From Streptomyces sp. 35G-GA-8 (GTDB lineage Bacteria > Actinomycetota > Actinomycetes > Streptomycetales > Streptomycetaceae), in NCBI RefSeq assembly GCF_023534745.1, contig NZ_JAMHJQ010000001.1, forward strand, positions 256,101-320,100: a stretch of DNA of 64,000 nucleotides. The letters run 5' to 3'. The notes under the pieces are model-generated. The model was given only the letters and a program-made list of their open reading frames with translations. It had not been told where the DNA came from and searched no databases. Shown in pieces: positions 9,281-17,895 of the stretch; the stretch's first letter is position 1, and each line of letters opens with the position of its first letter. The position numbers were made by a program, and so were the translations under genes.

Positions 9281-10324
9281 ATGGCTGCTCCCGCGTCCGC
9301 CGCGCCCGCCACGGAGACCATGGACGGCTGGGCCGTCGAGACCCCAGGACCGATCGGCACCGGACGGCCGCTGGTCCGTGTCAGCCGCCGCGTGCCCGTC
9401 CCCGCCCCCGGTGAACTGCTGCTGCGGGTGGAGGCGTGCGGTGTCTGCCGTACGGATCTGCATCTGACCGAGGGCGATCTCACCCCGCACCGCCCGTTGT
9501 CCATCCCCGGCCACGAGATCGTCGGCCGGGTGACGGCCGTCGGCGAGGCGGTGACGCGGTTCCGCATCGGTGAGCGGGCCGGCGGGGCCTGGCTGCGGGG
9601 CACCTGCGGCACCTGCCGCTACTGCCGGGCGGGACAGGAGAATCTCTGCCCCGGGTCCCTCTACACGGGATGGGACGCGGACGGCGGCTTCGCCGAACTG
9701 GCCATCGTCCCGGAGGCGTTCGCGTACCGACTGCCGGAGGACCAGGACGCCGCGCTGCTCGCGCCGCTCCTGTGCGCCGGGATCATCGGCTATCGCTCGC
9801 TGCGCCGCAGCGCGCTGCCTCGCGGCGGGCGTCTGGGGATCTACGGTTTCGGCGCCTCCGCCCATCTGGCCGCGCAGGTGGCACTGGCCGAGGGGGCCAA
9901 TGTCCATGTCCTGACCCGGTCGGCGCGGGCGCGTGAACTCGCCATGGAACTCGGCGCCTCGTCGGCCGGTGGCGACCGGGACCGGCCACCGGAACCGCTC
10001 GACTCGGCGATCCTGTTCGCGCCGGTGGGTGATCTGGTGCCGGTGGCGCTGGAGGCCCTGGACCGGTCGGGCACGCTCTCGATCGCCGGTATCCATCTCT
10101 CCGACATTCCCGTACTGAACTACGAGCGCCATCTCTTCCAGGAGCGGAATCTGCGCAGCGTCACCTCCAACACCCGGCAGGACGGGCACGACTTCCTCGC
10201 CCTGGCCGAGCGCATCGGCATCCGGGTCACCATCAGCCGCTATCCGCTGAGCCAGGCAGACCGCGCGCTCGGCGACCTCGCGGCCGGGCGGGTGACCGGC
10301 GCGGCGGTGCTCGTCCCCGGCTGA
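9281..10324 (+). CDS. Zinc-dependent alcohol dehydrogenase (MDR family)
   Basis: About 347 residues. Catalytic zinc ligands: CGVCRTDLH and GHEIVG; structural zinc site [15 protein letters not shown] (Cx2Cx2Cx7C); Rossmann motif [10 protein letters not shown]. Resembles AdhP/YahK-type zinc alcohol dehydrogenases, using NAD(P)H to interconvert alcohols and aldehydes. The start is unsure: ATG 9281 (GGAGG only one base away, but a -10-like CAGGCT precedes it) or ATG 9320 (GGAG three bases upstream, and beginning nearer the conserved fold). It follows the methyltransferase by 77 bases. Confidence 0.85.
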   Translation: MAAPASAAPATETMDGWAVETPGPIGTGRPLVRVSRRVPVPAPGELLLRVEACGVCRTDLHLTEGDLTPHRPLSIPGHEIVGRVTAVGEAVTRFRIGERAGGAWLRGTCGTCRYCRAGQENLCPGSLYTGWDADGGFAELAIVPEAFAYRLPEDQDAALLAPLLCAGIIGYRSLRRSALPRGGRLGIYGFGASAHLAAQVALAEGANVHVLTRSARARELAMELGASSAGGDRDRPPEPLDSAILFAPVGDLVPVALEALDRSGTLSIAGIHLSDIPVLNYERHLFQERNLRSVTSNTRQDGHDFLALAERIGIRVTISRYPLSQADRALGDLAAGRVTGAAVLVPG

Positions 10325-10348
10325 CGCGGGTATCGGGCGGTTCGCGCG

Positions 10349-10375
10349 CACGTACGGTTCGAGCGCGCGTACGTG
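10349..10375. terminator. Inverted repeat between convergent genes
   Basis: Eight-base arms CACGTACG (10349-10356) and CGTACGTG (10368-10375) in the 87-base gap between the dehydrogenase and the convergent GH65 gene. Confidence 0.4.
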
Positions 10376-10411
10376 GACGGGAGTCCAGGTCCTGTCCGGT
10401 CGGTCCTCGTG

Positions 10412-12820
10412 TCATCTGCCGGGCAGTTCGAGCCGGCGCGTGGTGCCGGGGACGATGACGGACTCGACCCCGCCGAGCACCACCCGTACCGGACCGTCGC
10501 TCCCGTCCGGCACGGCGATCCGTACCCGCTCGGCGCGGATACGGAGATCCACGTCCCAGTGACTGCGGTAGCGGATGACGACCCCGAACTTCGACAGCTG
10601 GGGCAGCGGCGCCGGATCCAGCCACAGCGCGTTGTCCCGGGTCTCCAGTCCGGTCAGCCCGCGCTGTACGAAGTCCAGGGTGCCCGCCATCGCGCCGAGA
10701 TGGATGCCCTCCGCCGTGGTGCCGCCCTGCACGTCGGCCACGTCCCCGGCCAGCGCCTCCTCGGCGAAGGCCCACGCCTCGTCACGGCGGGCCCGGGCCA
10801 GCACCCACGCGTGGACGAGGGAGCTGAGCGTGGATCCGTGGCTCGTGCGGGCGAGGTAGTAGTCGACGGTGGCCCGCCAGGAGTCGTCGTCGAGCCGGTG
10901 ACCGAGCTGCCGGAAGAGCCCGGCGAGTTCCCGGGGCGAGAAGAGATAGCCGAGCATCAGCACATCGGCCTGCTTGGACGCCTGGTAGCGGTTGGCCGTG
11001 TCGCCCTCCGCCTCCAGGATCCGGTCCAGCCGCCGGATGTCGCCGTACCGCCGCCGGTAGCCCTCCCAGTCGAGTTCGGCGAGGTCCCCGTATCCGGCGA
11101 ACTGGCTGATGACCCCCGCGTGGTACGGCACATGGAGCCGGTGGGCGATGTCGTCCCAGCCCTCCTGTTCCGCCGGCGCGAGCCGGATGCGGTCGAAGAG
11201 CTGATGGCGGTGCGAGAGGGGCAGGGTCCGGCAGAGTTCGAGGGCCCGGGTCAGTACCCACGCCGCGGTGACATTCGTATAGGCGTTGTCGTCCAGTCCC
11301 GGCACCGTGGCATCCGGGTAGCCGTCGTGGTACTCGTCGGGGCCGACGACACCGCGGATGCGGTAGCGCCCAAGCGCCGGGTCCCAGACCGCGCTGCTCG
11401 CCCAGAACCGCGCGATCTGGAGCAGCGTCTCCGCGCCGTCGGTGTGCAGGAACTCGATGTCGCCGCTGGCCTGGCAGTACTGCCACACGTTGTACGCCAC
11501 CGCCGAGCCGACATGGTGCTGGAGCCGGGAGTAGTCGGGCAGCCAGCGGCCGGAGCGCGGGTTGAGATGCAGTTCCTGGGTCTCCTCGCGCCCGTCGCTC
11601 CCGCTCTGCCAGGGGTACATCGCGCCCCGCCGGCCCACGCTGCGGGCCGCGTGGATGGCGGCGGGCAGCCGCCGGTAGCGGTAGCCGAGCAGGGACCGCG
11701 AGACCTCGGGGAAGTGCAGGTTCAAGAACGGCAGGACGAACAGCTCGTCCCAGAAGACATGCCCGCGGTAGGCCTCGCCGTGCAGCCCTCTGGCCGGTAC
11801 GCCGGCGTCCAGTCCCGCCGTGTGCGGGGAGAGGGTCTGGAGTACATGGAAGAGATGCAGCCGCAGGATCCGGCCCGCCTCGCCGGGCACGTCGAGTGCC
11901 GCCTCCCGCCAGATACGTTCCCAGGCCCGGTGGTGCGAGGCCAGCAGCCGGGGGAAGTCGGCGGCCCGCCGTACCTCCTGGACCGCGGTGAACCGCGGAC
12001 CGCTGATCGCCGGGTCACGGGAGGTGTACAGCGCGACCGTCTTGTCGACGGTCACCGTCTCGTCGCGCCCGACGGGGATCGTGAGGGTCTGGACGGCCTG
12101 TGCGGTGGTGAGCCGCGCACGGGGCGCGAGGTGACGGCGGTCGGTGACACGGGTGCGCGCGGCCAGCGCGATCCGGATGTCGGAGTTGACGGTGCGGCAC
12201 CGCAGCCACACCACGCTGTCGTCGCGCTCCGCGCCGGTACGCAGATGGATCAGATGCCGGTTCGCCAGATCGCGGTACCGCTCCACTCCCGCGTTGCGCA
12301 CATCGCCGTCGAGACCCGACTCCACCTCCACCGTCCCGGCCCAGCCCTCGGCGGTGAACGAGGTGCGCTGCGCGGCGAGATGCGGCTCGCCCATGTGCAC
12401 CAGCCGGCACTGCTCGACGCGCAGCCGCCGCCCGGCGCCGTCCTCGTACACCGACCAGCGGGTCAGGGTGCCGTGCCGCAGGTCCAGGCTCTGCCGGTGG
12501 GTGAGGAGGTGGGGGCCGTCAGGTGAGAGCCACGGTCCCGGCGCGGTTCCTTCGGGGCGTACGCGGTAGCGCAGCGGAAGCCAGTTGGGCAGATTGACCA
12601 TGTCCTCGTTCTCGACCTGACGCCCCGCGACGGTGGAGACGAGCCGGTTGTAGCAGCCCGCCGCGTAGGTGCCGGGGTAGTGCGCCGGTCCTTCGGATGT
12701 CTCCGACGCGGCGCCGCGGGTGCCGAAGTAGCCGTTGCCCAGCGTGCAGAGCGCCTCGCGCAGCCGCTCCGCCTCGGGGTCGTAGCCCTCGTATGTCCAG
12801 GTCCAGGCGCGTGAGGTCAC
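10412..12820 (-). CDS. Glycoside hydrolase family 65 protein (disaccharide phosphorylase or trehalase type)
   Basis: 802 residues. It has the GH65 N-terminal beta-sandwich, an (alpha/alpha)6 barrel with HVFWDELFVLPFL and the catalytic-acid motif GPDEYHDG, and a C-terminal beta domain. GH65 enzymes split alpha-glucosyl disaccharides by phosphorolysis (giving beta-glucose-1-phosphate) or hydrolysis. The partner gene upstream is a beta-phosphoglucomutase-like HAD protein, which favours phosphorolysis; the pair matches M. tuberculosis Rv3400-Rv3401. GTG 12820 has AGGAG 6 bases upstream and overlaps the HAD stop (GTGA). Which disaccharide is used cannot be read from sequence. Confidence 0.88.
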   Translation of the reverse strand: MTSRAWTWTYEGYDPEAERLREALCTLGNGYFGTRGAASETSEGPAHYPGTYAAGCYNRLVSTVAGRQVENEDMVNLPNWLPLRYRVRPEGTAPGPWLSPDGPHLLTHRQSLDLRHGTLTRWSVYEDGAGRRLRVEQCRLVHMGEPHLAAQRTSFTAEGWAGTVEVESGLDGDVRNAGVERYRDLANRHLIHLRTGAERDDSVVWLRCRTVNSDIRIALAARTRVTDRRHLAPRARLTTAQAVQTLTIPVGRDETVTVDKTVALYTSRDPAISGPRFTAVQEVRRAADFPRLLASHHRAWERIWREAALDVPGEAGRILRLHLFHVLQTLSPHTAGLDAGVPARGLHGEAYRGHVFWDELFVLPFLNLHFPEVSRSLLGYRYRRLPAAIHAARSVGRRGAMYPWQSGSDGREETQELHLNPRSGRWLPDYSRLQHHVGSAVAYNVWQYCQASGDIEFLHTDGAETLLQIARFWASSAVWDPALGRYRIRGVVGPDEYHDGYPDATVPGLDDNAYTNVTAAWVLTRALELCRTLPLSHRHQLFDRIRLAPAEQEGWDDIAHRLHVPYHAGVISQFAGYGDLAELDWEGYRRRYGDIRRLDRILEAEGDTANRYQASKQADVLMLGYLFSPRELAGLFRQLGHRLDDDSWRATVDYYLARTSHGSTLSSLVHAWVLARARRDEAWAFAEEALAGDVADVQGGTTAEGIHLGAMAGTLDFVQRGLTGLETRDNALWLDPAPLPQLSKFGVVIRYRSHWDVDLRIRAERVRIAVPDGSDGPVRVVLGGVESVIVPGTTRRLELPGR

Positions 12821-13650
12821 CCGCTTCTCCTGTTCGCGCTTGTCCCCTTCGCGCTTGTCGCCGCCGCGCTTGTCCCCTTCGCGCTGCCCCGGTCCTCTTC
12901 TTCGGTCAGCAGCTCTCCGGGGTCGGCGACCACCACATCGGCGCCGTGCCCGCGCAGCTCGGCCGCGCTCGTGGGCCCGGCCGTCCGGTCGACGCCGATC
13001 ACCAGGCCGAACCCGCCGCGCCGGCCGGCTTCGACACCGGCCAGCGCGTCTTCCACGACGGCCGTGTCCCGGGGCGGAAACCCGAGGCGGCGCGCGGCCT
13101 CCAGGAAGAGTGCCGGGTCGGGCTTGCCCGGCAGCCCCAACCGGTCGGCCTCGTTGCCGTCCACGACGGTCCGCAGCAGACCGAGCACCCCGGCCGACGT
13201 CAGCAGGTCCCACGCGTGCCGGGACGCCGAGACGGCGGCGCACGGCACCCGCTGGGCGGCCAGCGCGTGGAGCAGGCGTACGGTCCCCGGCCAGACGTCG
13301 ACGCCATGCTCACGCAGTCGCCGCGTGAACAGCCGCTCCTTGCGTGCCATGACGGCCCGGACGGTGGCCGTCCCCGGTCCGTCGCCGGGATCGCCGAAGG
13401 GCAGGTCGAGTCCGCGCGCGTTCAGGAACGCCATCGCCCCGTCCTCGCGGGACCTGCCGTCGACATAGCGGCGGTAGTCGTCCACCGCGTCGAAGGGGGC
13501 TCGAATGCCCGCGGCGGACAGACACGCGTCGAACGCGCCCTTCCAGGCCGCGGCGTGCACTCCGGCGGAGTCGAGGATGACCCCGTCGGTGTCGAGGACC
13601 ACGGCCCGCACGGTGCGCAGACAGGGGGCCAGGGCCGACGCGCCGGTCAT
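12817..13650 (-). CDS. HAD-superfamily beta-phosphoglucomutase-like phosphatase/mutase
   Basis: 277 residues. HAD motif I is VLDTDGVILDSAG. The usual DxD is DTD here: the first Asp (nucleophile) and the second Asp are both kept. Later come VSASRH (motif II), GKPDPALFLEAA (motif III Lys) and VVEDALAGVEAG (motif IV). With the coupled GH65 enzyme it probably converts beta-glucose-1-phosphate to glucose-6-phosphate. The C-terminal about 25 residues are a Ser/Ala/Lys/Gly tail encoded by near-repeats of about 15 bases. The frame is open upstream through a 15-bp tandem repeat, so a longer (RTDRA)n N-terminus is possible; I kept ATG 13650. Confidence 0.8.
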   Translation of the reverse strand: MTGASALAPCLRTVRAVVLDTDGVILDSAGVHAAAWKGAFDACLSAAGIRAPFDAVDDYRRYVDGRSREDGAMAFLNARGLDLPFGDPGDGPGTATVRAVMARKERLFTRRLREHGVDVWPGTVRLLHALAAQRVPCAAVSASRHAWDLLTSAGVLGLLRTVVDGNEADRLGLPGKPDPALFLEAARRLGFPPRDTAVVEDALAGVEAGRRGGFGLVIGVDRTAGPTSAAELRGHGADVVVADPGELLTEEEDRGSAKGTSAAATSAKGTSANRRSG

Positions 13651-13672
13651 GGCCCGTTCCGTTCGTGTCCAT

Positions 13673-13725
13673 TGCGTACGTGCCCATTCCGTACGTGCCC
13701 GGTCCGTACGTGCCCGGTCCGTTCG
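13673..13725. repeat. 15-bp tandem repeat upstream of the HAD gene
   Basis: About three and a half copies of a 15-base unit of the form GTACGTGCCCGGTCC, with the outer copies diverged. The unit is a multiple of three, so it keeps the HAD frame open. Bases 13651-13838 otherwise hold nothing recognisable. Confidence 0.7.
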
Positions 13726-13838
13726 AGGTGGTGGCCCATGGACCCATGGCACCACGGCTGACGGTCTTGGGCGCGGCGGGACCGGGCGGGAGTCCGCTAC
13801 GAGGGTCGGGGCTCCGGCGCCTTCGTCGGCCGCCGGCC

Positions 13839-15071
13839 CTACCGGGCCGCGCCGCCCGCCTCGCCCTGAGAAACCGTCAGGTCCGGCAGGAGCTTCCAGA
13901 CCCAGGGGAGCCGGGTGAAGCGGATGCTGTCGTGATAGGTCCGCTGTCCCGTCTCGTAGAGCAGGCCGACGGTCCCCTCGCCGGTCTGCACCAGGTCCGA
14001 ATAGCCCGCCCGGTCCTCCGACACCGTCCACACCGGTCGCCATGACAACCCGCCGTCGCCACTGGCCCGCACCTGCATCCTGAGCCGTTCGCCGGGGTCC
14101 GAGGGGCCGGAGTACAGAAGCGGCTCGTCCCCGGTGGGACCGCGGACCTGGAGCACACTGCCCTGCACCACGGGCCCCTCGATCATCGGCTGGGGCCGGA
14201 ACGGGACGGAGAGGGTCAGTCCGCCGTCGTCGCTGTAGGCGTCGGCCCGTGAGCCCTCGGTCGTACGGTCGTGATCACGGGAGTTGATGTAGACGCGGCC
14301 GTCGGGCAGCTCCGTCAGCGTGCTCTCGTTGAGCGCCAGCGGCTCGTCGGCCCCGGGGCTCAGATAGCCGACGCGCCAGCTGAGACCGCCGTCGTCGCTG
14401 ACGAGGGAGTGCGCGCCGCTGCGGGCCGCCGGGCCCGCGCTGTGGTTCGCGGGGACCAGCAGCCGTCCCCGGTGGGGGCCGTGGCGCAGCGCCACCGCGT
14501 GCCCAGGACCCACCGCGTACCAGTGCCAGTCCGCGGCCTTGACCGACGCCGTGATGTCCCGCTGCGGTGACCAGCTCAGGCCGTCGTCCGTGCTGCGCTG
14601 TACGTACACCCGGCGGACGGAACCGGCGACCGCGCCCGCCACCACCTGGCGCTTGGTCGCGCCGCCGATCGTCCGGCAGGTCACGAGCACCACGTCCCCG
14701 CTGGCCGGATCGATCACCGGCGCGGGGTTGCCGACGGTGTCCTCCCCCGCGTCGGCGACCACGTGGAGCGGCTGCCAGGTGCACCCCCCGTCCAGCGAGC
14801 GCCGGAGCACCAGATCGATGTCGCCGTCGTCCGCGGCCGAATCACGCCGCCCCTCGGCGAACGCGAGCAGTGGTCCGTCCGGCACCTGGAGGGCGGCCGG
14901 GATCCGGAAGGTGTGGTAGCCCTCGGTCCCGGATTCGTACGGCACGGAGGGCTCGCAGGTCGAGGGCCGCGCGGTGCTCGGGGCGGCGGGCCACAGGGCC
15001 AGCGCCGTACTGATCAGGAGAACGAGCGGCAGAAGAGGCGATCGGCTGATTCTGACGGCACGGAGTCTCAT
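13839..15071 (-). CDS. Secreted exo-alpha-sialidase (neuraminidase, GH33-like)
   Basis: 410 residues. Signal peptide 1-35 (basic start, PLLPLVLLISTALAL, then APSTA). The mature protein starts with the sialidase HTFRIPAAL (FRIP motif) and has five Asp boxes (SxDxGxxW type: SLDGGCTW, STDDGLSW, SDDGGLSW, SDDGGLTL, SGDGGLSW), one per propeller blade. Sialidases release terminal sialic acids; in soil actinomycetes the substrate may be another nonulosonic acid. GAGGGACG precedes ATG 15071. No sialic acid uptake or catabolic genes are nearby. Confidence 0.88.
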   Translation of the reverse strand: MRLRAVRISRSPLLPLVLLISTALALWPAAPSTARPSTCEPSVPYESGTEGYHTFRIPAALQVPDGPLLAFAEGRRDSAADDGDIDLVLRRSLDGGCTWQPLHVVADAGEDTVGNPAPVIDPASGDVVLVTCRTIGGATKRQVVAGAVAGSVRRVYVQRSTDDGLSWSPQRDITASVKAADWHWYAVGPGHAVALRHGPHRGRLLVPANHSAGPAARSGAHSLVSDDGGLSWRVGYLSPGADEPLALNESTLTELPDGRVYINSRDHDRTTEGSRADAYSDDGGLTLSVPFRPQPMIEGPVVQGSVLQVRGPTGDEPLLYSGPSDPGERLRMQVRASGDGGLSWRPVWTVSEDRAGYSDLVQTGEGTVGLLYETGQRTYHDSIRFTRLPWVWKLLPDLTVSQGEAGGAAR

Positions 15072-15214
15072 CGCGTCCCTCGGCTGGTGTGGCAGGTGCG
15101 TGCGCGGGTCCGCGAGGAACATAGCGGCACATACACCTGTCGCCCGGTCGCCACGCGTGCCGGGGCACCTGCCCGCGAAGGTCGCGGAGCGCCGCCGAGG
15201 GGGCGGCGGGCGGC

Positions 15215-16060
15215 TCAGCCGGTGGTGACGTCGTCGTGGTCGGTGCTCGTGGCCACCTTCCGCCACGTCTCCAACTCGTCGTGGACGAAGCGTAGTTTGT
15301 CCTCCACCCGGGCGACGCTGTCAGCCCCCAGCTGGATGCGCAGCGGGGCACGTTCGCTGCCGCCGAGATCGACGATGACGCGGGCCGCCTTGACCGGGTC
15401 GCCGGGCTGGGCGTGGTTCTGGTCCACCGCGCCGGTCCGGGTGCCGCCCGAGGTGGCGGCGTAGTCCTGGATCACGTTCTCCTCGGTGTGGAGGCTGGAG
15501 CCGTCCAGGAAGTCCGTACGGAAGCGGCCGGGTTCGACCAGGGTCACCGTGATGCCGAGCGGCGCGACCTCGGCGGCCAGCGCTTCGGACAGGCCCTCGA
15601 CGGCGAACTTCGTGGAGGCGTAGACGCCCCAGCCCGGCGCGGCGGTGAAGCCGCCGACCGAGCTGATGTTGACGATGTGTCCCGACCTGCGCTCGCGCAT
15701 CCCGGGCAGCACGGCGCGCAGCACATTGAGCGTGCCGAACACATTGGTCTCGTACACCGCCTTGGCCGCCGCGTCCGAGACCTCCTCGACCGCGCCGAGC
15801 AGCCCCCGGCCCGCGTTGTTGACCAGCACGTCGATACGGCCGAACCGCTCCGTCGCCGCGGCGACGGCCGCGTGCGCCGCGTCCTCGTCGGTGACGTCCA
15901 GGGGAAGCGCGAGCAAGGCGTCGCCCGCGTCGGGGAAGAGGGACTTCACGGCCCGGGGATCACGGGCGGTGGCCACGACGTCATACCCGGACGCCAGGGC
16001 GGTACGGGCGATCTCCGCACCGAATCCGCGCGAGGCACCGGTGATCATCCAGACGCTCAT
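15215..16060 (-). CDS. SDR-family NAD(P)-dependent oxidoreductase
   Basis: 281 residues, classical SDR of the longer type: cofactor loop TGASRGFG at 7-14, NNAGRG, catalytic Ser in NISSVGG and YASTK (Tyr/Lys). AAGGAG lies upstream of the ATG. The C-terminal extension (residues 200-281) is typical of Streptomyces 'oxidoreductase' SDRs of unknown substrate. It stands alone, with 143 bases to the sialidase start. Confidence 0.85.
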   Translation of the reverse strand: MSVWMITGASRGFGAEIARTALASGYDVVATARDPRAVKSLFPDAGDALLALPLDVTDEDAAHAAVAAATERFGRIDVLVNNAGRGLLGAVEEVSDAAAKAVYETNVFGTLNVLRAVLPGMRERRSGHIVNISSVGGFTAAPGWGVYASTKFAVEGLSEALAAEVAPLGITVTLVEPGRFRTDFLDGSSLHTEENVIQDYAATSGGTRTGAVDQNHAQPGDPVKAARVIVDLGGSERAPLRIQLGADSVARVEDKLRFVHDELETWRKVATSTDHDDVTTG

Positions 16061-16330
16061 GGCTGTGGCTCCTTACCCGCGACCGCGACCGCGACCGGCG
16101 GCCGGCGGCGGCCGGCCGACTGCTGACGGTCCTCGACAAATGGAGCGTATGAGGCGCCGGAACAGCCGACAACCGGACTCCTCCGATGGTGCGGACGGCC
16201 GTGACCTGTCAGCCCGTACGGGGGTTGAGCCGGACCCCGGTGACCGCACGTCACCCTCGTGCACCGAACAGGTGGATTCATCCCGATGACCATGATGCGC
16301 AGGGCGACCGCGGCGACGCCCTGACGCGGA

Positions 16331-16798
16331 CTAAAGCGACTCCCGCGCCTCCTCCGCTCCCTCGGTGTCGGCAGCGGTACGGCCGGCCAGCCGTTCGTAC
16401 CGCTGCCTCGCCGCCTGTGGCGTGCCGAGGCCGAGGCCGAAGGCGATCTCCTGCCAGGTCATCTCGCGGCCCCGGGCCATCTTGAGGAGTCCGGCCTCCA
16501 GTTCGTCCATGTCGCCGCGTGCCAGGGGGATCAGGCTCAGTGCGGCGGTGATGTCGGCGTGGTCCACCGGCGGCTCGCCCTCGTCCGGCCGCGCCGCGCC
16601 GCTGAGCAGGAACGACACCAGCCTGATGGCCTCGTGGGGCGCGATGACGGAGGGATGGACCTGCCGGCGGCGCTGTTCGTCGGTGGCCGCGTGCCGCTCG
16701 GCGATGCGGAACAGGGACGCGTGGGCGCGGTGCGCGCGCGCCTGTTCCGGGTGCGGCGGGGTGAAGGGGTCGGTGGGCCGACCGGAAGTCGATGACAT
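16331..16798 (-). CDS. Small predicted HTH DNA-binding protein
   Basis: 155 residues. The C-terminal part (residues about 105-145, MTWQEIAFGLGLGTPQAARQRYERL) reads as a helix-turn-helix of the kind seen in Streptomyces proteins annotated simply as DNA-binding; the N-terminal half is charged and helical with no known domain. The ATG at 16798 has no ribosome binding site but lies 6 bases after a -10 element with a consensus -35, so the mRNA is probably leaderless. An in-frame GTG 24 bases upstream lies between -35 and -10 and is rejected. Divergent from the next SDR gene. Bases 16061-16330, downstream, hold no gene. Confidence 0.6.
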   Translation of the reverse strand: MSSTSGRPTDPFTPPHPEQARAHRAHASLFRIAERHAATDEQRRRQVHPSVIAPHEAIRLVSFLLSGAARPDEGEPPVDHADITAALSLIPLARGDMDELEAGLLKMARGREMTWQEIAFGLGLGTPQAARQRYERLAGRTAADTEGAEEARESL

Positions 16799-16804
16799 AC
16801 GACC

Positions 16805-16833
16805 AGGATCGACGACACACACATTGATGTCAA
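16805..16833 (-). promoter_or_regulatory. Sigma-70-type promoter of a leaderless gene
   Basis: On the minus strand: consensus -35 TTGACA (16833-16828), 17-base spacer, -10 GATCCT (16810-16805), then 6 bases to the ATG at 16798. The upstream flank (about 16834-16880) is unusually AT-rich for this window and contains two GTTCACA repeats. Confidence 0.6.
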
Positions 16834-16983
16834 CAGTTCGTTTTAAACGGCCTGTTCACATGGTTCTGTTCACACAGGGAACCGCCCCGAACGCGTGCGC
16901 CCGACGAGGGTGAGATACGACTTGCTGTCCGGTCGGTGAATCCGGCGAATCCCTCACACCCGTCGCTCAGCAGGAGGCAGCTC

Positions 16984-17724
16984 ATGTCACGTCCGATCAC
17001 TGTCGTCACAGGCGGCAGCCGGGGTATCGGCGCCGCGACGTGCGTCCGGCTGGCTGCCGACGGGCATGATCTGGCTCTCGGCTACGTCAGCGACGAAGAG
17101 GCGGCCGAGGAGACGGCGGTGGCCGTCCGTGCGACGGGTGCGCGCTGCGTCACCGTACAGGTCGACACCTCCGAAGAGGCGGACGTGGAGCGGCTGTTCG
17201 ACACCGCCGCGAGCGAACTCGGGCCGGTGACGGGCCTGGTCAACAACGCCGGTGTGACGGGCCCGCTCGGCAGACTCGCCGATACGAGGACCGCCGACCT
17301 GCGACGGGTGATCGAGGTGAACCTCCTGGGCTATCTACTGTGCTGCCGGCGTGCCGCCCGGGACATGGCGGCGCTCGGCTCCGGGGCCATCGTCAATATC
17401 TCCTCGGCGGCGGCCACCCTCGGCGCCCCCGGCGAGTATGTGCACTACGCGGCGACGAAGGCGGCCACCGACGCCCTGACCATCGGTCTGTCCAAGGAGC
17501 TCGGCCGGAACGGCATCAGGGTCAACGCGGTGGCGCCGGGCGTCATCAACACGGAGATGCACGCCGCGATGGGGGATCCCGACCGTCCGGCGAAGGCGGC
17601 CGCCGCGATCCCGCTCGGCAGGCCCGGAGAGCCCGCCGAGATCGCCGCCGCCGTCGCGTGGCTGCTGTCGGCAGACGCCTCGTACACGACGGGGACGGTA
17701 CTGAGGGTCTCCGGGGGCCGGTGA
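16984..17724 (+). CDS. SDR-family oxidoreductase (FabG-like)
   Basis: 246 residues. Cofactor motif TGGSRGIG at 9-16, NNAG, catalytic Ser in NISSAA, and YAATK; the end VLRVSGGR matches FabG/glucose-dehydrogenase-like SDRs. AGGAGGCAG precedes the ATG. Substrate unknown. The next gene starts 171 bases downstream behind its own promoter, so it need not be in the same operon. Confidence 0.85.
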   Translation: MSRPITVVTGGSRGIGAATCVRLAADGHDLALGYVSDEEAAEETAVAVRATGARCVTVQVDTSEEADVERLFDTAASELGPVTGLVNNAGVTGPLGRLADTRTADLRRVIEVNLLGYLLCCRRAARDMAALGSGAIVNISSAAATLGAPGEYVHYAATKAATDALTIGLSKELGRNGIRVNAVAPGVINTEMHAAMGDPDRPAKAAAAIPLGRPGEPAEIAAAVAWLLSADASYTTGTVLRVSGGR

Positions 17725-17797
17725 CACGCACCCCGGTCCGCGACGATGCCGCCCGCGGGGTGCCGCCTGCGGGCGGTGCCACGTCGGGGGCGGTGCC

Positions 17798-17832
17798 GTT
17801 CGCTACGAACTTGTTCGCCACGAACATGTTCG
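17798..17832. promoter_or_regulatory. Operator-like array of GTTCG/CGAAC half-sites
   Basis: Five alternating half-sites: GTTCG 17798-17802, CGAAC 17806-17810, GTTCG 17813-17817, CGAAC 17821-17825, GTTCG 17828-17832, with 3-base and 2-base gaps in turn. The array covers the -35 and spacer of the next gene's promoter, the typical position of a TetR-type repressor operator. No TetR gene lies nearby. Confidence 0.7.
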
Positions 17833-17839
17833 CTACCCT
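17811..17839 (+). promoter_or_regulatory. Promoter of the flavin monooxygenase gene
   Basis: -35 TTGTTC (17811-17816), 17-base spacer, -10 TACCCT (17834-17839). It predicts a transcript start near 17846, about 50 bases before the ATG at 17896. Confidence 0.6.
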
Positions 17840-17895
17840 TCTCGGCATGACGCGGCACGCCGCGACACGACGGCAGGCGAAAGGGACTGAACGAC

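Noticed and set aside
12821-13243. Extension of the GH65 gene upstream to give about 940 residues
   Set aside because: It overlaps the HAD gene in another frame; GTG 12820 has a ribosome binding site and a coupling overlap.
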